Shown here in pieces: positions 47,701 to 59,511 of a stretch of 64,000 nt of DNA. Where the stretch lies: contig LGRX02034727.1 in assembly GCA_001247695.2 (NCBI GenBank), forward strand, positions 1 to 64,000, given 5' to 3'. The notes beneath the pieces are model-generated. The model saw only the letters and a program-made list of their open reading frames with translations, did no database searches and was not told the DNA's origin. The position numbers were made by a program, and so were the translations under genes. This DNA comes from Cymbomonas tetramitiformis (Eukaryota; Chlorophyta; Pyramimonadophyceae; Pyramimonadales; Pyramimonadaceae). The first letter of the stretch is position 1. Each line of letters begins with the position of its first letter.

Positions 47701-50700
47701 CACCGAGGCTCAGTTCTCAGAGGTGTCCGTGGGCGCAAGCGGGCCTTGCCAAGCGGCCTCGTCTCAGCACCTGAGCGCCCGGGATATCTTGGCAGAGCGG
47801 GATGCGCTCTCATCGCCGGGCCCAGAGCGCGGGGTTTGGACTCAGGAGCAGCGGGGCCTCGCCAGAGCAGGCGATGGATGGCCTTGGTTGAGGAAGGGGT
47901 GGCCACTTTGATGGGGGTGAGCAGGCGGGTGACCCACCTTCCCGAAGGGCTCTTGGAATGGGGGGAAGTGGTGGGAAGGGAGTTGAGCGAGGTGCGGGTG
48001 GAAGGATGGCGGGTGAAGTTGGCACATGCCGGGGCCCTCAAAGCTCGGGGGCCCATCCCGGCAGCGACCACTTACAACAGGTTTCACAGCACAATACGGC
48101 TTCTTCACTAGTGAGCTCCGGAGAATCCGGATAAGTATCCCGAAGTGTGCGCTGAATTCTTTGATCCCCGGCGTGGGAGCATAGTGCAGCCGATCTTCTG
48201 CGGCTGCGTGGAACCAAAGGAATCGGTCCAAGGATAAGCCACACACACACACACATAGGCAGGGAGCAGGGTGGTGGTTCTGAGCGCAGGCTTGGTGTTG
48301 GGGAGATGGCTCGGGCAGCGTTGGGGGGTAGAGGTGAACCAGCTTCAGTGGCACAGGTTCAGTGCGCGGGCAGGGCAGTTGCAGAGGCGCGCAGGTGGCC
48401 AAGCAAGGCTCAGGGCGTGTCCCGTTCTCCGCTAGTGAGCTCCGGGAAATCCCGATGAGTGTCCCGGAGTGTGTGCTGAATCCTTTGATCCCCGGCGTGG
48501 GTACACAGTGCAGCCGATCTTCTGTGGCTATATCTTCTGTGGCTATATAATGCCAAAGAAGCCAGTCCCAAGGACCGCGCGCAGGGCCCACCCTGCGGAG
48601 TCCCTCGAACAGACACTTGAGGGCGCCCAGCAAGCTGCGGGCGGGCAGACGGGGATGCCACGTGGTTTTGGAGCAGTCAGAGGCGGGAGCTCCCAACACA
48701 GGCTTGGTGGTTAGGAGTTGGCGTGAGCAGCTCGAAGGGTGAATGCAGACCGGCTTTTGGGAGAGCCCCGGGTGTCGGTGTGTGGATCGAGCAGTCGCAG
48801 ATGTGCTCGGAGGGCTCAATGGAGCGTAGGGGGTCTTGGCCTCCACCGAGCTCCAGAGAATGGGCTGGAATGTCCCAGAGCTGCGTGTTGGAGACTCTGC
48901 TTCCCTGGCCCGGGTACATCGTGCGGACCCCTTGCTGGTGGCTCCATGGCGGCTGGGCGGCAGGCTGAAAGCGAGTCAGCAGTTTGGGCCCGCAGGGATT
49001 CAGTCTGTCGAAGGCGGAGAAGGAGACCCACAATAACGCGCCGTGTTCGTGTAGCTGTATGGAGGGGTGCTGTAGAATGAACACCATAGGACTAGCTGCC
49101 CTGATCTAAGCGGAGCCATGGTACAAGCAGCCCCGACATGCAGGTCGCACCGGCCCGGCCTGCAGCGCCTGCGAGTCTCCAGGCTCAGAGAGGGGGCATG
49201 AGAGGGAGCGCGGGACCTCGCAGATTGGGTACAAGACCACGATGATCCGCAAGTTGCACGGCTGCGGCGCTTTCGCGGAGACCATGTCCGGCCGCTGGAA
49301 CTCGTACTGGGGCATGGCGCTCCCAATCCCCCGCTACAACCGCCTCAAATCGTACCAGGCAGGAGCCCTTTCAATCCTTCGTCTGCTTCTTCAACCTCAA
49401 GGTGCACTGAGCACAGGACTGTTCTACGGTCACACTACTGCCGGCGACGAACGGGGGAGAATGATCGTCCGGATCATCTCCTCACCGGCGCTCAAGTGCC
49501 CGGCATGCTTATGAGCTCAGGCAGGAGCCGTTGCCCGTGCGGGCAGCATGGCCTCGTGGCGACACCTGCGAGCACCATTAAAGGAAAAAGTCAGGTTGCA
49601 CCTGCAGCGCGGGAGAGCTGAGAGCTGGCGGAGGGGGGATCATGCGGGGCGGCGACAGCGGGTCAACCACTTCCCGGGCACCTTCGAGCTGGGGCGCAAG
49701 GACCGGCTGAGCCGGGCGGTGATGCGGATGCACCGAAGGGTGCAGTCCGCGCACCGCACCGGCGTGAGGCCAGACAGCCTCTTCATACCGGACACCTACT
49801 TCTTGCCGAAGGACTGGAAACAGTTCAAGGCCGCGTTCGAGGCTGCGGTGCGCCGCCGTGCAGAGTCTCCCCGCAGGACCTGCACAGGGACCGGGCGCTT
49901 AAGCTATAGCTTTGCATAGCCAGCTCGCTTGGCGCGCCATGTGCTGCCGCGTCTGGCGGCGTGCATCAGTTTAGCGAGATGATCGAACGGTTGTGGTGCC
50001 CAAGGATTCCTCTGCAGCCTTGCTGCAAATGGTCATATGGTCAGAGAATTTTGCAGTTGCCGATACGCGTGCTCCCGGTCAAACACATTTTACTGATAGA
50101 GAGCGGTGTCATTCGGTATGCATTGGCGAGCCAGAAGGGAGCACGTGCGGCGGCGTCCTCCCTCTCATTGATGCCTCCAAGGGTGGGCCTCGTGGGGTTG
50201 ACCCGTCGCAGGATGGAGTGTGGATTTGGAAGCCGAATGCCGCCGCGCGGGGCATCGGTGTGAAAGTTATCACCAAGCTCTGCCAGGTGAAGATGCGCCT
50301 CCTGATGCACTTGCGCCTTCGGCCAAGTGAGGGATGCAGTCGTTAGGGACCATTTTGGCCGATCCAATTTGAAGCGAAAGACCTGATGTTCGTCCCCAAT
50401 TTCGAACCTCATCTCCACGTCGGATTGCTCCTATTATGGCGCCACGCTCCCACTTCGATATGCAGATCTGCCGGCGCCATCTCCAATCGTAATTTTGGAA
50501 TGGCGTCGAAGGATCCCGAGAAAGCCTCGGAGCCTCGGGCGAGCGTGCGTACCGTCACAAATAAGCCGAGTCACGGGCCGTGTCTCATTCAGTGGCAATT
50601 GACCGGCCCTGACCGTCCCTGAGCGGTCGCTCACGCTGAATGCTGCGTGCGGGGGCCCACAGATTCCCCGCTGGGAGTCGAAGAAACTCAAGAACGGGCT

Positions 50701-53422
50701 GGTGCAGCAGTACATTCCGAATCCGCTGCTGCTGAATGGCTGCAAGTCGGATCTACGCATCTACGTGGCGGTCACCTGCTATAATCCTCTGCGCGTGTAC
50801 ATCTACCCCGAGGGCCTGGTTCGCATCACCACGAAGGCGTATAAGCCGATCCGTAAGAACAGCGTGATTCGTTCGCGGTTCATGCATCTGACCAACTACT
50901 CGGTCAACAAGCGGTCCAAGGACTTTGTGAAGAACACTGACGTGGACGAGGGGCGGCTGGCTGCCTCCCACCTCCCCCCCCCCCAAGGCGACCCAGCAGG
51001 GAGCTTCTGCGGGATGATAGGCGGGCAGGCCCAGGGAGACGCATAGAAGGACACGACTCACATTGACCGTGCGCCACGCGTGAGCCCCCCTGAGCGGTGT
51101 GCTGCTTGGGAGTGCAGGATGGAGTTGGAAATAAGTGGAGCTTGACTGCACTCTGGCAGTACCTCAGGGACGAGGGCCACAGCCAGGAGAAGGTGGGCAC
51201 GTGCCCGCAGCTCAGGTCCCACACCGCAGTGGGAAGCACAGCATAGCATTGTCACGCCTCCCAACCGGAGTCCTTGCCATGAAGCATGCCGCGCTTCATC
51301 TTGCTGGCTTCACGCACGCACTGCCAAGAAGGGGGTCAACGGGGTTCGGTCCCGCATTTTGGGGGCCGGAATGGGGCGGCGTCCACGTGATCTGGGTTCA
51401 CTCCAAGGGAAGCAAACGCTCTCCTTCGAGGAAGAATATTCCCCCATACATGAGCATATCAAGCTGCAGGTCAAGCGGCGTTTCACAAAGCTGTCCTCTG
51501 GACGGTTCTGCGTCGTCCTCCACCCCACATTTGCCGCGCTGGGAACGTGCTGGAAGATACCCAGGGCATGCGTGGTGCTTGCATTGTTGGTGGTAGGTGG
51601 ACCAAGTGTGGGAGAACATCAAGAATACGATTGGGAAAACCATAATTGCCGCAGATACGCACATTAACACCCAGCTGAATACTCGGGTAGGCCCTCACAC
51701 TTCACCCCTCTGGAGAGCGCTTGCACACTTCATCCCTCTGCAGAACGCAAGTGCACCGCAGGACCCTGGGGGGCCGCTGAAGTTGTTTTGGGTCTGCTCA
51801 CGGTACGTGTCCTGCTAAGGCTGTGGCCGGTCTGCTCGCGGCAAATGTTCTGCTTTTTGCGCTGGCTCATCTGGCGCTACCTGTGGGGCGGACTCGGGCA
51901 GTGCTCGTTCCCGAACGCTTGCTACGAGCTCTTCGGGGTGGACATCATGCTGGATAGCACCCTGAAGCCGTGGTTGATTGAAGTCAACACCAGCCCGGAT
52001 CTCAGTCCAAGCTCACCAATGGATAAGCGTATCAAAGGCGAAGTGCTGACGTGGCTCTTCCACATGCTTCGCTTCGTACCGGTTGATAAGAAAGAGGTGA
52101 ATAGCTCTCCATTGGCGTCCCTGCGTTTTCGCCCAGGCACGTGCAGTGGGAGCAACTCCCGGCCACGAGTTTGGTACACACACACAGGATTGAGCATATC
52201 GTGACTTGCCGGCGATGTACATGGCGTTGGCGCCTCACAACACCGGTGGCATTAACCAACTGCAGGGCTGCATACGCACGGAATCCAGTCAGATTATGAT
52301 GGGGGTTTCCCCCCCGACACCCCAGAGAAGCCCGCTATCCTCGGTTTCTCTTCCTGCAGGATGTTTTTCGACAATCTCTGCCAGGCGTGCGTGCAGGCTT
52401 GCAGGAAGGGGAGTGTAGAGTGGTGTTGCCACACCATTCCCGAGAACGACTGGGGGGCGAAACGGAGGGGTGCAGATCGAACAGCAGGAGGAAGATTCGA
52501 AGCAGTCGCAGTTACTATATGGGCGACGCGCGTCGACCAATGGCCAAGCAGGCCCTGCCCAGCCGGGAATGCCTCTGCCTCCTGTGAGCAGCGCGCGCAC
52601 CCGCCTGCACAATTCGGCAGAGCTGCCGTGGTGGACGAGCCTGACCGAAGTTGACTTAGAGATGATCAAGACATCACAGGATGAGTACAACTCGTGTGGT
52701 CCCTACCAACGTGTGATTCCGAGCGAGGACCCGTATCTGCTACCCTTCTTCGAAGTGCAGCGCCGCTTCAACAACATCCTCCATCAGTGGGTGAAGGTAT
52801 CCCCTTGCTCTCCCGTCCCGTGCCAATGTCGTGTACTCACTTAGGTCCTGCCAGCATGTCTCTCGAGCCCTGCGATAAGATCTAATCCGCAGCTGCATCC
52901 GAAGCCACTCACAGACTTCCGTGAGCCGCACAATGCTCCCATCGGGACCTCGTGTCCTCTTGTAGGGTAAGAGCGACAGCTTTTGAAGTATTGTGTGGAG
53001 GCCCCGATGTATGAGCGGCGTTGTAAAGTGTAAACGGAATACGCCTGCAGGTAGCAGCCAATCCCCCGCGGGAACTGGCCATTGCGCTCCGAATGAGATC
53101 CGCGGAATCCTGCACCCCCTACTTTCAGAACATGAAGCCGCGAGGCTTGCCCATTAGTAACGCGCATTCCAGTACTTCCTCGTCCGTGAGCCACTGGAAT
53201 GCAATTCGCTCCGCCACGCCGCCATTGGGCACCGGGAAGCGGCAGACTGGCAAACCGAGTCGCCCTTGCAGTCCAGGATACCACCAACGGCCTAGTAGCC
53301 CAGGTTACAAACGTGGGCACAGCTTTGAACCGATAGAGGCCAGAATCTCTTCTGTATTGACAGGACCACCGAAAGGCATGGATCCTGTTGCATTGTTTCC
53401 TTACAGAGCAGGTCTAAAGTAG
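44220..53422 (+). CDS. Tubulin tyrosine ligase-like (TTLL) protein
   Basis: Exons: 44220-44534, 45019-45229, 45874-45993, 46230-46304, 46672-46860, 47187-47362, 47585 to about 47720 (end unclear), 49224-49358, 49659-49847, 50212-50286, 50663-50941, 51118-51192, 51597-51686, 51902-52096, 52476-52796, 53051-53422 (TAG). Phases match at each assigned junction, about 980 aa. The N-terminal half is acidic and low complexity (GEEEDGDVQLGEEEDDDDD, DESSGDENENEAERKQ). The TTL ATP-grasp domain follows: YKTTMIRKLHGCGAF, VNHFPGTFELGRKDRLSRA, VWIWKPNAAARGIGV, LVQQYIPNPLLLNGCKSDLR, RIYVAVTCYNPLRVYIYPEG, RFMHLTNYSVNK, NKWSLTALWQYL, ELFGVDIMLDSTLKPWLIEV, EVNTSPDLSPSSP. Lys, Arg and Glu/Asn ATP- and Mg-binding positions are present. 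Layout resembles TTLL4/5-type polyglutamylases. Substrate type (glutamylase, glycylase or tyrosine ligase) cannot be read from sequence. Expected site: axonemal or cytoplasmic microtubules. Confidence 0.92.
44679..44709. repeat. (CT)n microsatellite in TTLL intron 1
   Basis: About 15 CT dinucleotides. Confidence 0.95.
48100..48257 (+). repeat. (CA)n-tailed repeat, copy B
   Basis: CTAGTGAGCTCCGGAGAATC through GATCCCCGGCGTGGGAGCAT to GGTCCAAGGATAAGCC and (CA)n. It lies in the large TTLL intron before exon 49224. Confidence 0.8.
48258..48556 (+). repeat. (CA)n-tailed repeat, copy C
   Basis: It starts directly after the tail of copy B. Shared blocks include GGTGGTTCTGAGCGCAGGCT and GTGTGCTGAATCCTTTGATC. 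The 3' portion has a 17-bp internal duplication (ATCTTCTGTGGCTAT twice) and the CA tail is lost. Confidence 0.75.
48600..48945 (+). repeat. (CA)n-tailed repeat, copy E (degenerate)
   Basis: A diverged relative of copies A-D: CACAGGCTTGGTGG, GAGCAGCTCGAAGG, GAGCTCCAGAGAATGGGCTG and CCCGGGTACATCGTGC recognisably follow the family order. Confidence 0.55.
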
Positions 53423-53763
53423 AGAAACTCCCAAGTAGTGGACATCAGAGTTTTGCTGTTGCAGACCTGTCAAGATGAGGGATATCTCTCTGCGATAATT
53501 GCAGTATTGAAAGTGGCATCGTTATAGACGAGGTATTTTGAAATAACTTGCCCACATATATAGGATCTGCCATTTTCGAAACTAGTAGGTAGTCCCCCAT
53601 ACCCAATATTATCACAGTGGGTAGCAAGTCCCCCACCCCCCGCTCTTGTCGAAGCCGGCTCGTCCAAGTGGGTAGTCCCCTCCCCCCTCTACCCGAGCTT
53701 TTTGGTATGCAAATTTACGAAATCAGCCAAAACATTTCGCGAAAAGCCGAATTTTCGCCCAAC

Positions 53764-53828
53764 CGATGGCGAGAATCGAACCCGTGACGTCAGATTCGGA
53801 AGCGTGACGCGCTAACCAACCGCGTTAT
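53764..53828 (-). tRNA. tRNA-like sequence, possibly Arg(CCG), degenerate
   Basis: The minus strand shows a tRNA-like D-arm (CGCGGTTGGTTAGCG), a loop with TTCCGAA (U33 then CCG), and a T-loop GGGTTCGATTC with a partly paired stem. The anticodon stem has mismatches and the acceptor ends do not pair, so I favour a tRNA pseudogene or tRNA-derived repeat over a working gene. Confidence 0.45.
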
Positions 53829-54261
53829 TAGCACATTTTGGGAAATCTCCTGAAATTTTATAACCATTGTACTATAAAACTTTGATAAATTTGATATCGT
53901 CAAGTTCCGAGGGTAGGTTCCGCTGCAGTCGTCAGGATGGGGGACTTGCCGTGGCAGCGCCAAATGGAAAGCCCCCTCTTCTTATTCCACCTCGGGCAGG
54001 TAGTCCCCCCCTCCCCCACCCGCGTCGGCCGGACCAAGTCGGAAGTGGGGAGGGGGTCGCGTATGCGGACAAGTTTTTTCAAAATACCATGTCTATTATG
54101 TTTTGCCATTTCGATTAACGCTTGAGCGTTTAGTAACGAGTTATGCACGTTGTCGTATAATACTCGCGTGCAATGCTAGGTTCAGTAGCCACTGCTGATC
54201 TGCGCAGTTGGAAGCAGTGTAATTGCTGTTAGTGCGACAAACAACCACCGATATGAATCTT

Positions 54262-54372
54262 AATGCAGTGTTCATGCTTGTGGGTGTGGCTCATCCTTGG
54301 ACCGACTGCTTTGACATCGTCGCAAAACCACAAAGGTTCGGCTGCACTATGTACCCTCGCTAGGGATCAAAG
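54262..54372 (-). repeat. (CA)n-tailed repeat, copy G (inverted)
   Basis: The complement reads CCTTTGATCCCTAGCGAGGG, GCAGCCGAACCTTTGTGGTT and GTCGGTCCAAGGATGAGCCA. It is the only minus-strand copy seen. Confidence 0.75.
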
Positions 54373-54879
54373 GATGTATGCAGCGAGGACATCTAAAGTC
54401 TCTTCCAGCACTTCTGCTGGGATGGTGCACACAGGAGCATTGCCCTCTTAATTCCAAGCACGCACACTTTCATCACTGTCAAAAGCTAACCAGACTTAAA
54501 ACGGCTTCATCACGAAATGCCAATACACACACTGCAAAGAACGGCATGGTCCCAGTGGACGTGATAAGCATTCAGGAGGAGGGCGCGGGGCCGTGACATG
54601 GTACCAACACAAATTGGAAGCAATGCAGCATGGATGATGGGATGTACCGTAATTGCCAACGCAACAGTGTTTCGGGGGTGTCAGAGTAAGCGAACCCTGT
54701 TGGCATGCACCGTCCTGTGCCTCGCAGGGCATTCAGTGCAAGGGCTCCGCTCCCATCATAGAGTTGGCGCTGGGGGTAGAGGGTTGCGAGCGCAGATCAC
54801 GGTGTAGGGTGTGCAAGTTCTGATGGGGGCAATCCAATTCATCATTATCAGCCTTCTGGGGATTCCAGCCGTGTCGTGG

Positions 54880-55310
54880 GTGGGAAAGCTCTCTTGAGAC
54901 CAGGCTCTAGGGCAGGTAGAGGGCAAGGGGGTGGTCCTGAGCGTGGGCTTGGTGGTGGAGAGCAGATAGCTCGATGGCTCGAGGGACAGAGGTCAGCCGG
55001 CTTCACAGATGCAACAGCAGTGCCCCGGCAGGACTGAGGAAGCAGAGGGGTGGTCCTGAGTGTAAGCTTTTTGGTGAAGAGATGGCTCGAGCAGCTACCC
55101 GGGGTGCAGGCTCCAGAAACACGGCAGCAACGTTGGCGGTGCAGTAGTTGCAGAGGGACTCAGGGGGCTCAGTAAGGCTGAGGGGGTCCCTTTCTTCACT
55201 AGGGTTTGACCCCAGCTTTTTTGTTGCAACCCGCCTCCGAGGAGCTCAAGCTAGTGAGCAGCTCCTGAGAATCCGGAAAAGTGTCTCGAAGTGTGTGCTG
55301 AGTCCCACAA
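54880..55310 (+). repeat. (CA)n-tailed repeat, copy D (internally duplicated)
   Basis: CTCTTGAGACCAGGCTCTAG, then GGTGGTCCTGAGCGTGGGCT; the block recurs at 55051 as GGTGGTCCTGAGTGTAAGCT. It ends at GTGTGTGCTGAGTCCC without the CA tail. Confidence 0.7.
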
Positions 55311-55319
55311 GCAAACAAA

Positions 55320-56570
55320 TGAACAACAAGTAGGAATGCATAATTGACCTGTAATTAAAGACTCTACTCTAATATGCTGTGGGCACATGTCATCTCAGTG
55401 TTTATATCTTCTGAACACGTCATCTATATTATTATTGATAGACACATATGCAGTCACCTGAACTTGAAATGCAATGATTCATATGCACCTTACTACTGAA
55501 AATTGGACAGTCCGCTTCTGCTTGGTACAATTCATATGTGTACTTTGCAATCCCACATGTTTGAGTTTTTGTACTTTCTCATCTGATGGCTAGATATCAG
55601 CCCCGCTTGCCACAACACACCGAAATGCAGTACGCCCTTCTGGCATATAATGTAGCGCGCGCGTGTGTGCGTGTGACGGAGAATGATAGTCGACTTCGAA
55701 AGTTTTAGCTTGATCTTATTTTTAGCTTTGGTTAGTTGGGGGGCTGGGGGCTAAAGCGTGTGAAAAGATGGCATCTATTCTGTAAAGTCTTGAAACCAGT
55801 AAAAGGTCCGCAGTATCCCCCCTCCCCCCATGTCGCACACGCTCGCTCTAGCTCTAGCGCAAAGTGCACGGACTTATCAAACATTTAAAAACACCCCGGG
55901 TATACTCATCTTATTACATCACGAGGTTTACCATGAAAAATCCAGCGCAAGCATTCCGCAGCCGCTCACCTCGGTTCTTTCCAGTGCAGCACCTCCAGAT
56001 GCCCTTCGCTTCCCACTCGCGCTCACACACTTGTTATTTGTCGACTGGCAATATGCGCGCAGTATATATCTGTTAGGTGAACATGGGGTTGCCTTCGACG
56101 ATGCCAATTATGTGAGGGAGCCGCTGACGAGCACATTGCTGATTTATATTGACGCCGAGCACCTCACGTCTCGCTGCCGCATCAATATTTGACAATCGGT
56201 CACATTTAGGCAATACCGTGTCTATAAATTATTTATTTTTTTTTTTTTTCTAAAATGACGACCATACACTAACTAGTAAATCATTTGTTTCCAGCATATT
56301 CCCTTGGGGGGGTTGCCATCGCGCAGATACGAATGTGACTTTCACATCGTCGAAAGTCACATTCAAATCCGACGAGGGCACTTATCACGAGGAGCACTCG
56401 TTTCACGTTAAACTTTTATTGCCACGTAGATAACACGTCATCGTGAAAGACTCGGGGTATATTTTGATATTCACTCGTCGCAAAACTAGTTGAACAATCG
56501 CGACTCTGTTGAGAAAAACTGCCTTGTCACTCTACTGAACCAATGCAGAACTGTTTAGGGTGTTAGGGTT
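55320..56570. other. Intergenic stretch, no gene
   Basis: AT-rich, with only short open frames on both strands, such as 55830-56192. Nothing I recognise. Confidence 0.45.
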
Positions 56571-56576
56571 TATCAG

Positions 56577-57124
56577 AGAAGACTGAAGCCTCTCCTCAAG
56601 AAGCTTTCCAGGCTGTGCAGATACCACACTCGCATTAGACGTGACGCCTTCCTTAATGGTCACGGCTAGAGTCGAGAGCCACGACCCCCTCAGAACCACA
56701 CTTAGCCGAATTACTGGTATCACAGAAGAAGAAGTTGTTGAAGAGCAAACATGCCCCCCTTTTTTGGTAGAGGTCCCCCCCCCTACCTTAGCTCGCCCCC
56801 TCCACCCCCATACTCCGCTCCCTCCACCCCCGCCTTCCTGACCCTTCACCACCGTCCCTCCTCCGCCTCGCTCCCGCCCCCTTTTTCCATCACAGATGCA
56901 GCCTTGCTCCACCTCTACCTCCTCTGCTGCTTCTCCGCCGGCACGGCCTTTTTAGCACTCTGCGTACTTTTACCTTGCCGCGGTTTCCTAGGTTGATATG
57001 ACCTAGATGAGCCTTTCGGGGTGCGCTATGAGGATGATTCCAGCTCCCTCTGTTCTTCAGTTGCCTGCTAGCAGGATTACAGCGGACTCATGACTTTGTC
57101 ATTATTCTCAGCGTAAATGTTTTA

Positions 57125-57160
<36 letters not shown>
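56577..57160 (+). mobile_element. Second LINE 3' end
   Basis: It opens with codons for LKPLLKKLSRLCRYHTRIRR, matching the basic C-terminus of the LINE ORF at 33.2 kb. A C-rich 3' UTR follows, then the terminal GCGTAAATGTTTTATCATTA and an (ATT)n tail ending at 57160. The frame is broken soon after, and the UTR is diverged, so this is an older copy of the same or a sister family. Confidence 0.8.
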
Positions 57161-57162
57161 GG

Positions 57163-57372
57163 GATAAGTCTAGATTGGGTGTAGACATCGTTCATTATAA
57201 TCTAGATTGGGTGTAGGCACTTCATTTAATCTAGCTTGGGTGTAGGCACTTCATTTTAATCTAGATTGGGTGTAGGCACTTCATCTTAATCTAGATCGGG
57301 TGTAGGCACTTCATTTTGGCCTAGATTGGGTGTAGACACTTCATTTTAATGTGCCGTTGGGTGTAGACATAG
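57163..57372. repeat. Direct array of TCTAGATTGGGTGTAGGCAC
   Basis: Seven to eight units of about 27-31 bp (TCTAGATTGGGTGTAGACA, TTCATTTTAA spacer). The word TTGGGYGTAGRCA is shared with the foldback element at 26138-26552. It begins immediately after the LINE (ATT)n tail. Confidence 0.85.
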
Positions 57373-57445
57373 GTATAAGGGGACGGGTCGTAATTTTTGT
57401 TGTTGTTATTCGTTGCTTATATAAAAACATCATCTCGCAAATTCA

Positions 57446-58708
57446 GCAAGGGACGGTATCGGCGGTTTTTTTTGCCATCGATAACTTTGAGTAACTGCAA
57501 AAACGATATCGATATATACGATATCTGAACAACTGATAATTTTAATTATCGACCGATATGAGTAACTTGGTAAATTGATATCGATCGATATGAGTAACTA
57601 GGTAAAGTGGTATCGATCAATAGTTAAAAAATCCTACTATCGATAATCGATTTTGATAACGATAACAACACAAAATCAGGTCGATATATCGATATCTCAA
57701 CAAAAGCTGCATAATATATCAGGGGGCAAACTAGTCACAGCAATTTGAACAAAAATACATATTACATTTATTTAGTGTTTATTGCAGCCATCATGGAGTG
57801 CTCTAGTGTGCCCTCAGTTACTCTCTTTCTCAAGTCTGAGTGCATCTGACCACACGCACTGAATATGCGCTCTACCCCACCAGTACTTGCAGGGGAAGCT
57901 AAAAACTGTCTAGCCATTCTAAACATGTTTGGAAGCTTGTGCTTTCTGTCTACCCACCAACGGACCGGATCTTCATACAGCCTAGCTGGGGGCATAGCTA
58001 AGTACAAAGTGAACTCACATTCAGCCTCCTCAGCACCACGCTCAGCCTCTATCCTCTCTACTATCGCATCCTCCTCATCATCAGAGTCCTCGAGGAAGGA
58101 AACAAGCTGCTTTTTCAGCTCGGCTCTGGGGGCAGCAATCGGCATGCTGACAGGTATCTCACGAGAAGGCTTCCAGTCTTCGTTGTAAGCGGCCTTCGAC
58201 CACTCGATCACGCGGTCCTTCGTCAGCTTACCTTTGTCCCATTTGTCCAAGTGCTTGAAGGAAAGCGCCTTGTGCCTCGGGTCCAAAAACGTGCTTACGG
58301 CGAAATCCTCCAGCTTGCAGAGCATCAGCTCATTGTAGTACCTGAAAATAAAATGGCACTCCGTAAACAAAATTAGGAAGCAAGGTGCTAGCCTCAAACA
58401 TAACCTAAAGCCAAAGTGACCCACCTTTTTTTCAGATCATCGGTGTACCGTTTTTGGGCATCTTGGACGTCAGTGTTCATCACAAACACGACAGCGCCGT
58501 CATACTTCAGCGATCGGGAGGGGTCAAGCTTCGAGATTAGCCCACCAATCACGGGCAACACTGATGAAACCGTCACGGTTTTGGTGACCTGCAATAGGTC
58601 GATTACAGCCGCATGCTGAGACAACACATAGGTGCTCTCTCGAACGACATCCCACTCACAACCAACCAGCTTGTGCTCGCGGTACTTGCTACCGTCGGGG
58701 TCACCAAA
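57446..58708 (-). mobile_element. hAT transposon, 5'-truncated
   Basis: It contains the 3' half of a hAT transposase gene. Between 57430 and 57720 there is a non-coding segment dense in ATCGAT/CGATAT words that may be its subterminal region, with CAAGGGACGG near 57446 as a possible terminus. The other end is cut at about 58708, where a 387-bp tandem repeat starts. No target duplication was identified. Confidence 0.55.
57768..58708 (-). pseudogene. hAT transposase, C-terminal two exons
   Basis: Exon 58425 to about 58708 reads DPDGSKYREHKLVGCEWDVV onward through VVRESTYVLSQHAAVIDLLQ and SVLPVIGGLISKL. It ends AAAAAG|GTGGGT. An 83-bp intron with TTTTCAG acceptor leads to exon 57768-58341: ELMLCKLEDFAVSTFLDPRH, then the dimerisation domain RWWVDRKHKLP, FLASPASTGGVERIFSACGQ and RKRVTEGTLEHSMMAAIN. 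These match the hAT C-terminal motifs (the LDPRHK block after the catalytic Asp pair, and the S..VERxFS...G dimer motif). The N-terminal zinc finger and first DDE Asp are missing. An acidic insert (FLEDSDDEED) precedes the dimer domain. Probably inactive because truncated. Confidence 0.88.
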
Positions 58709-58741
58709 CGCAATTGGGGAGTTTGGGAGTTTCGGGAGTTC

Positions 58742-59511
58742 GGGAGTTTTACAATGGGAGGCCCTAAAAAAATCGAAAATTTGACCGAATCTAGGGTTTA
58801 AGATTTTCCCGAGTGGAATGTAATTTTATTTAATTTTCCGGTTGATTTAGGGTTTAAGAAATATTCCTAATTTTCACGAAAGAAATCATCTTTTTCAGCC
58901 TGAATTAAGGAAGGTTTATGGGGTTTTTTGTGTTAAGAAAACATAAATTTTCCATTGAACTTGTATAATATTTCACGCATTTTTAAGCTTCAAATTTTTT
59001 TTCGAAACTCGGTAGCAAAATGAAACTTTTTACGTCTGATTTTTATGAAAAATGTTTTTGGGGGTTCATCGATGAACCCCTTTTATTTTTCCTAGTTTTA
59101 TATGAATTTCGGGCCTTTTTGGGTGTTGGGGAGTTTTACAAGGGGAGGCCCTGAAAAAATCGAAAATTTGACCGAATCTAGGGTTTAAGATTTTCCCGAG
59201 TTGAATGTAATTTTATTTAATTTCCCGGTTGTTTTAGGGTTTAAGAAATATTCCTGATTTTAACTAAAAAAATCATCTTTGTCAGCCTGAATTAAGGAAA
59301 GTTTATGGGGTTTTTTGTGTTAAGAAAACAAAAATTTTCCATTGAATTTGTACCATATTTCACGCATTCTCCAGCTTCAAATTTTTTTTCGAAACTCGGT
59401 AGCAAAATCACACTTTATACGTCTGATTTTTATGAAATATGTTTTTGGGTGTTCATCGATGAACCCCTTTTATTTTTTCTAGTTTTATATGCCCTTTTTG
59501 GGGGTTTTTCT
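58742..59511. repeat. 387-bp AT-rich tandem duplication
   Basis: CGAAAATTTGACCGAATCTA starts at 58774 and 59161 (387-bp period), about 95% alike by eye. Copy 1 holds a perfect 20-bp palindrome GGGGTTCATCGATGAACCCC (59061-59080), altered in copy 2. The start coincides with the truncation of the hAT gene. Confidence 0.9.

Noticed and set aside
51359..51590. Possible extra TTLL exon
   Set aside because: The TTL domain joins directly and in phase from 51192 to 51597. An insert here would split a conserved helix.
58785..58860. Telomere-like CTAGGGTTTA words
   Set aside because: Isolated TTTAGGG-like words in a 387-bp tandem repeat, not arrays.
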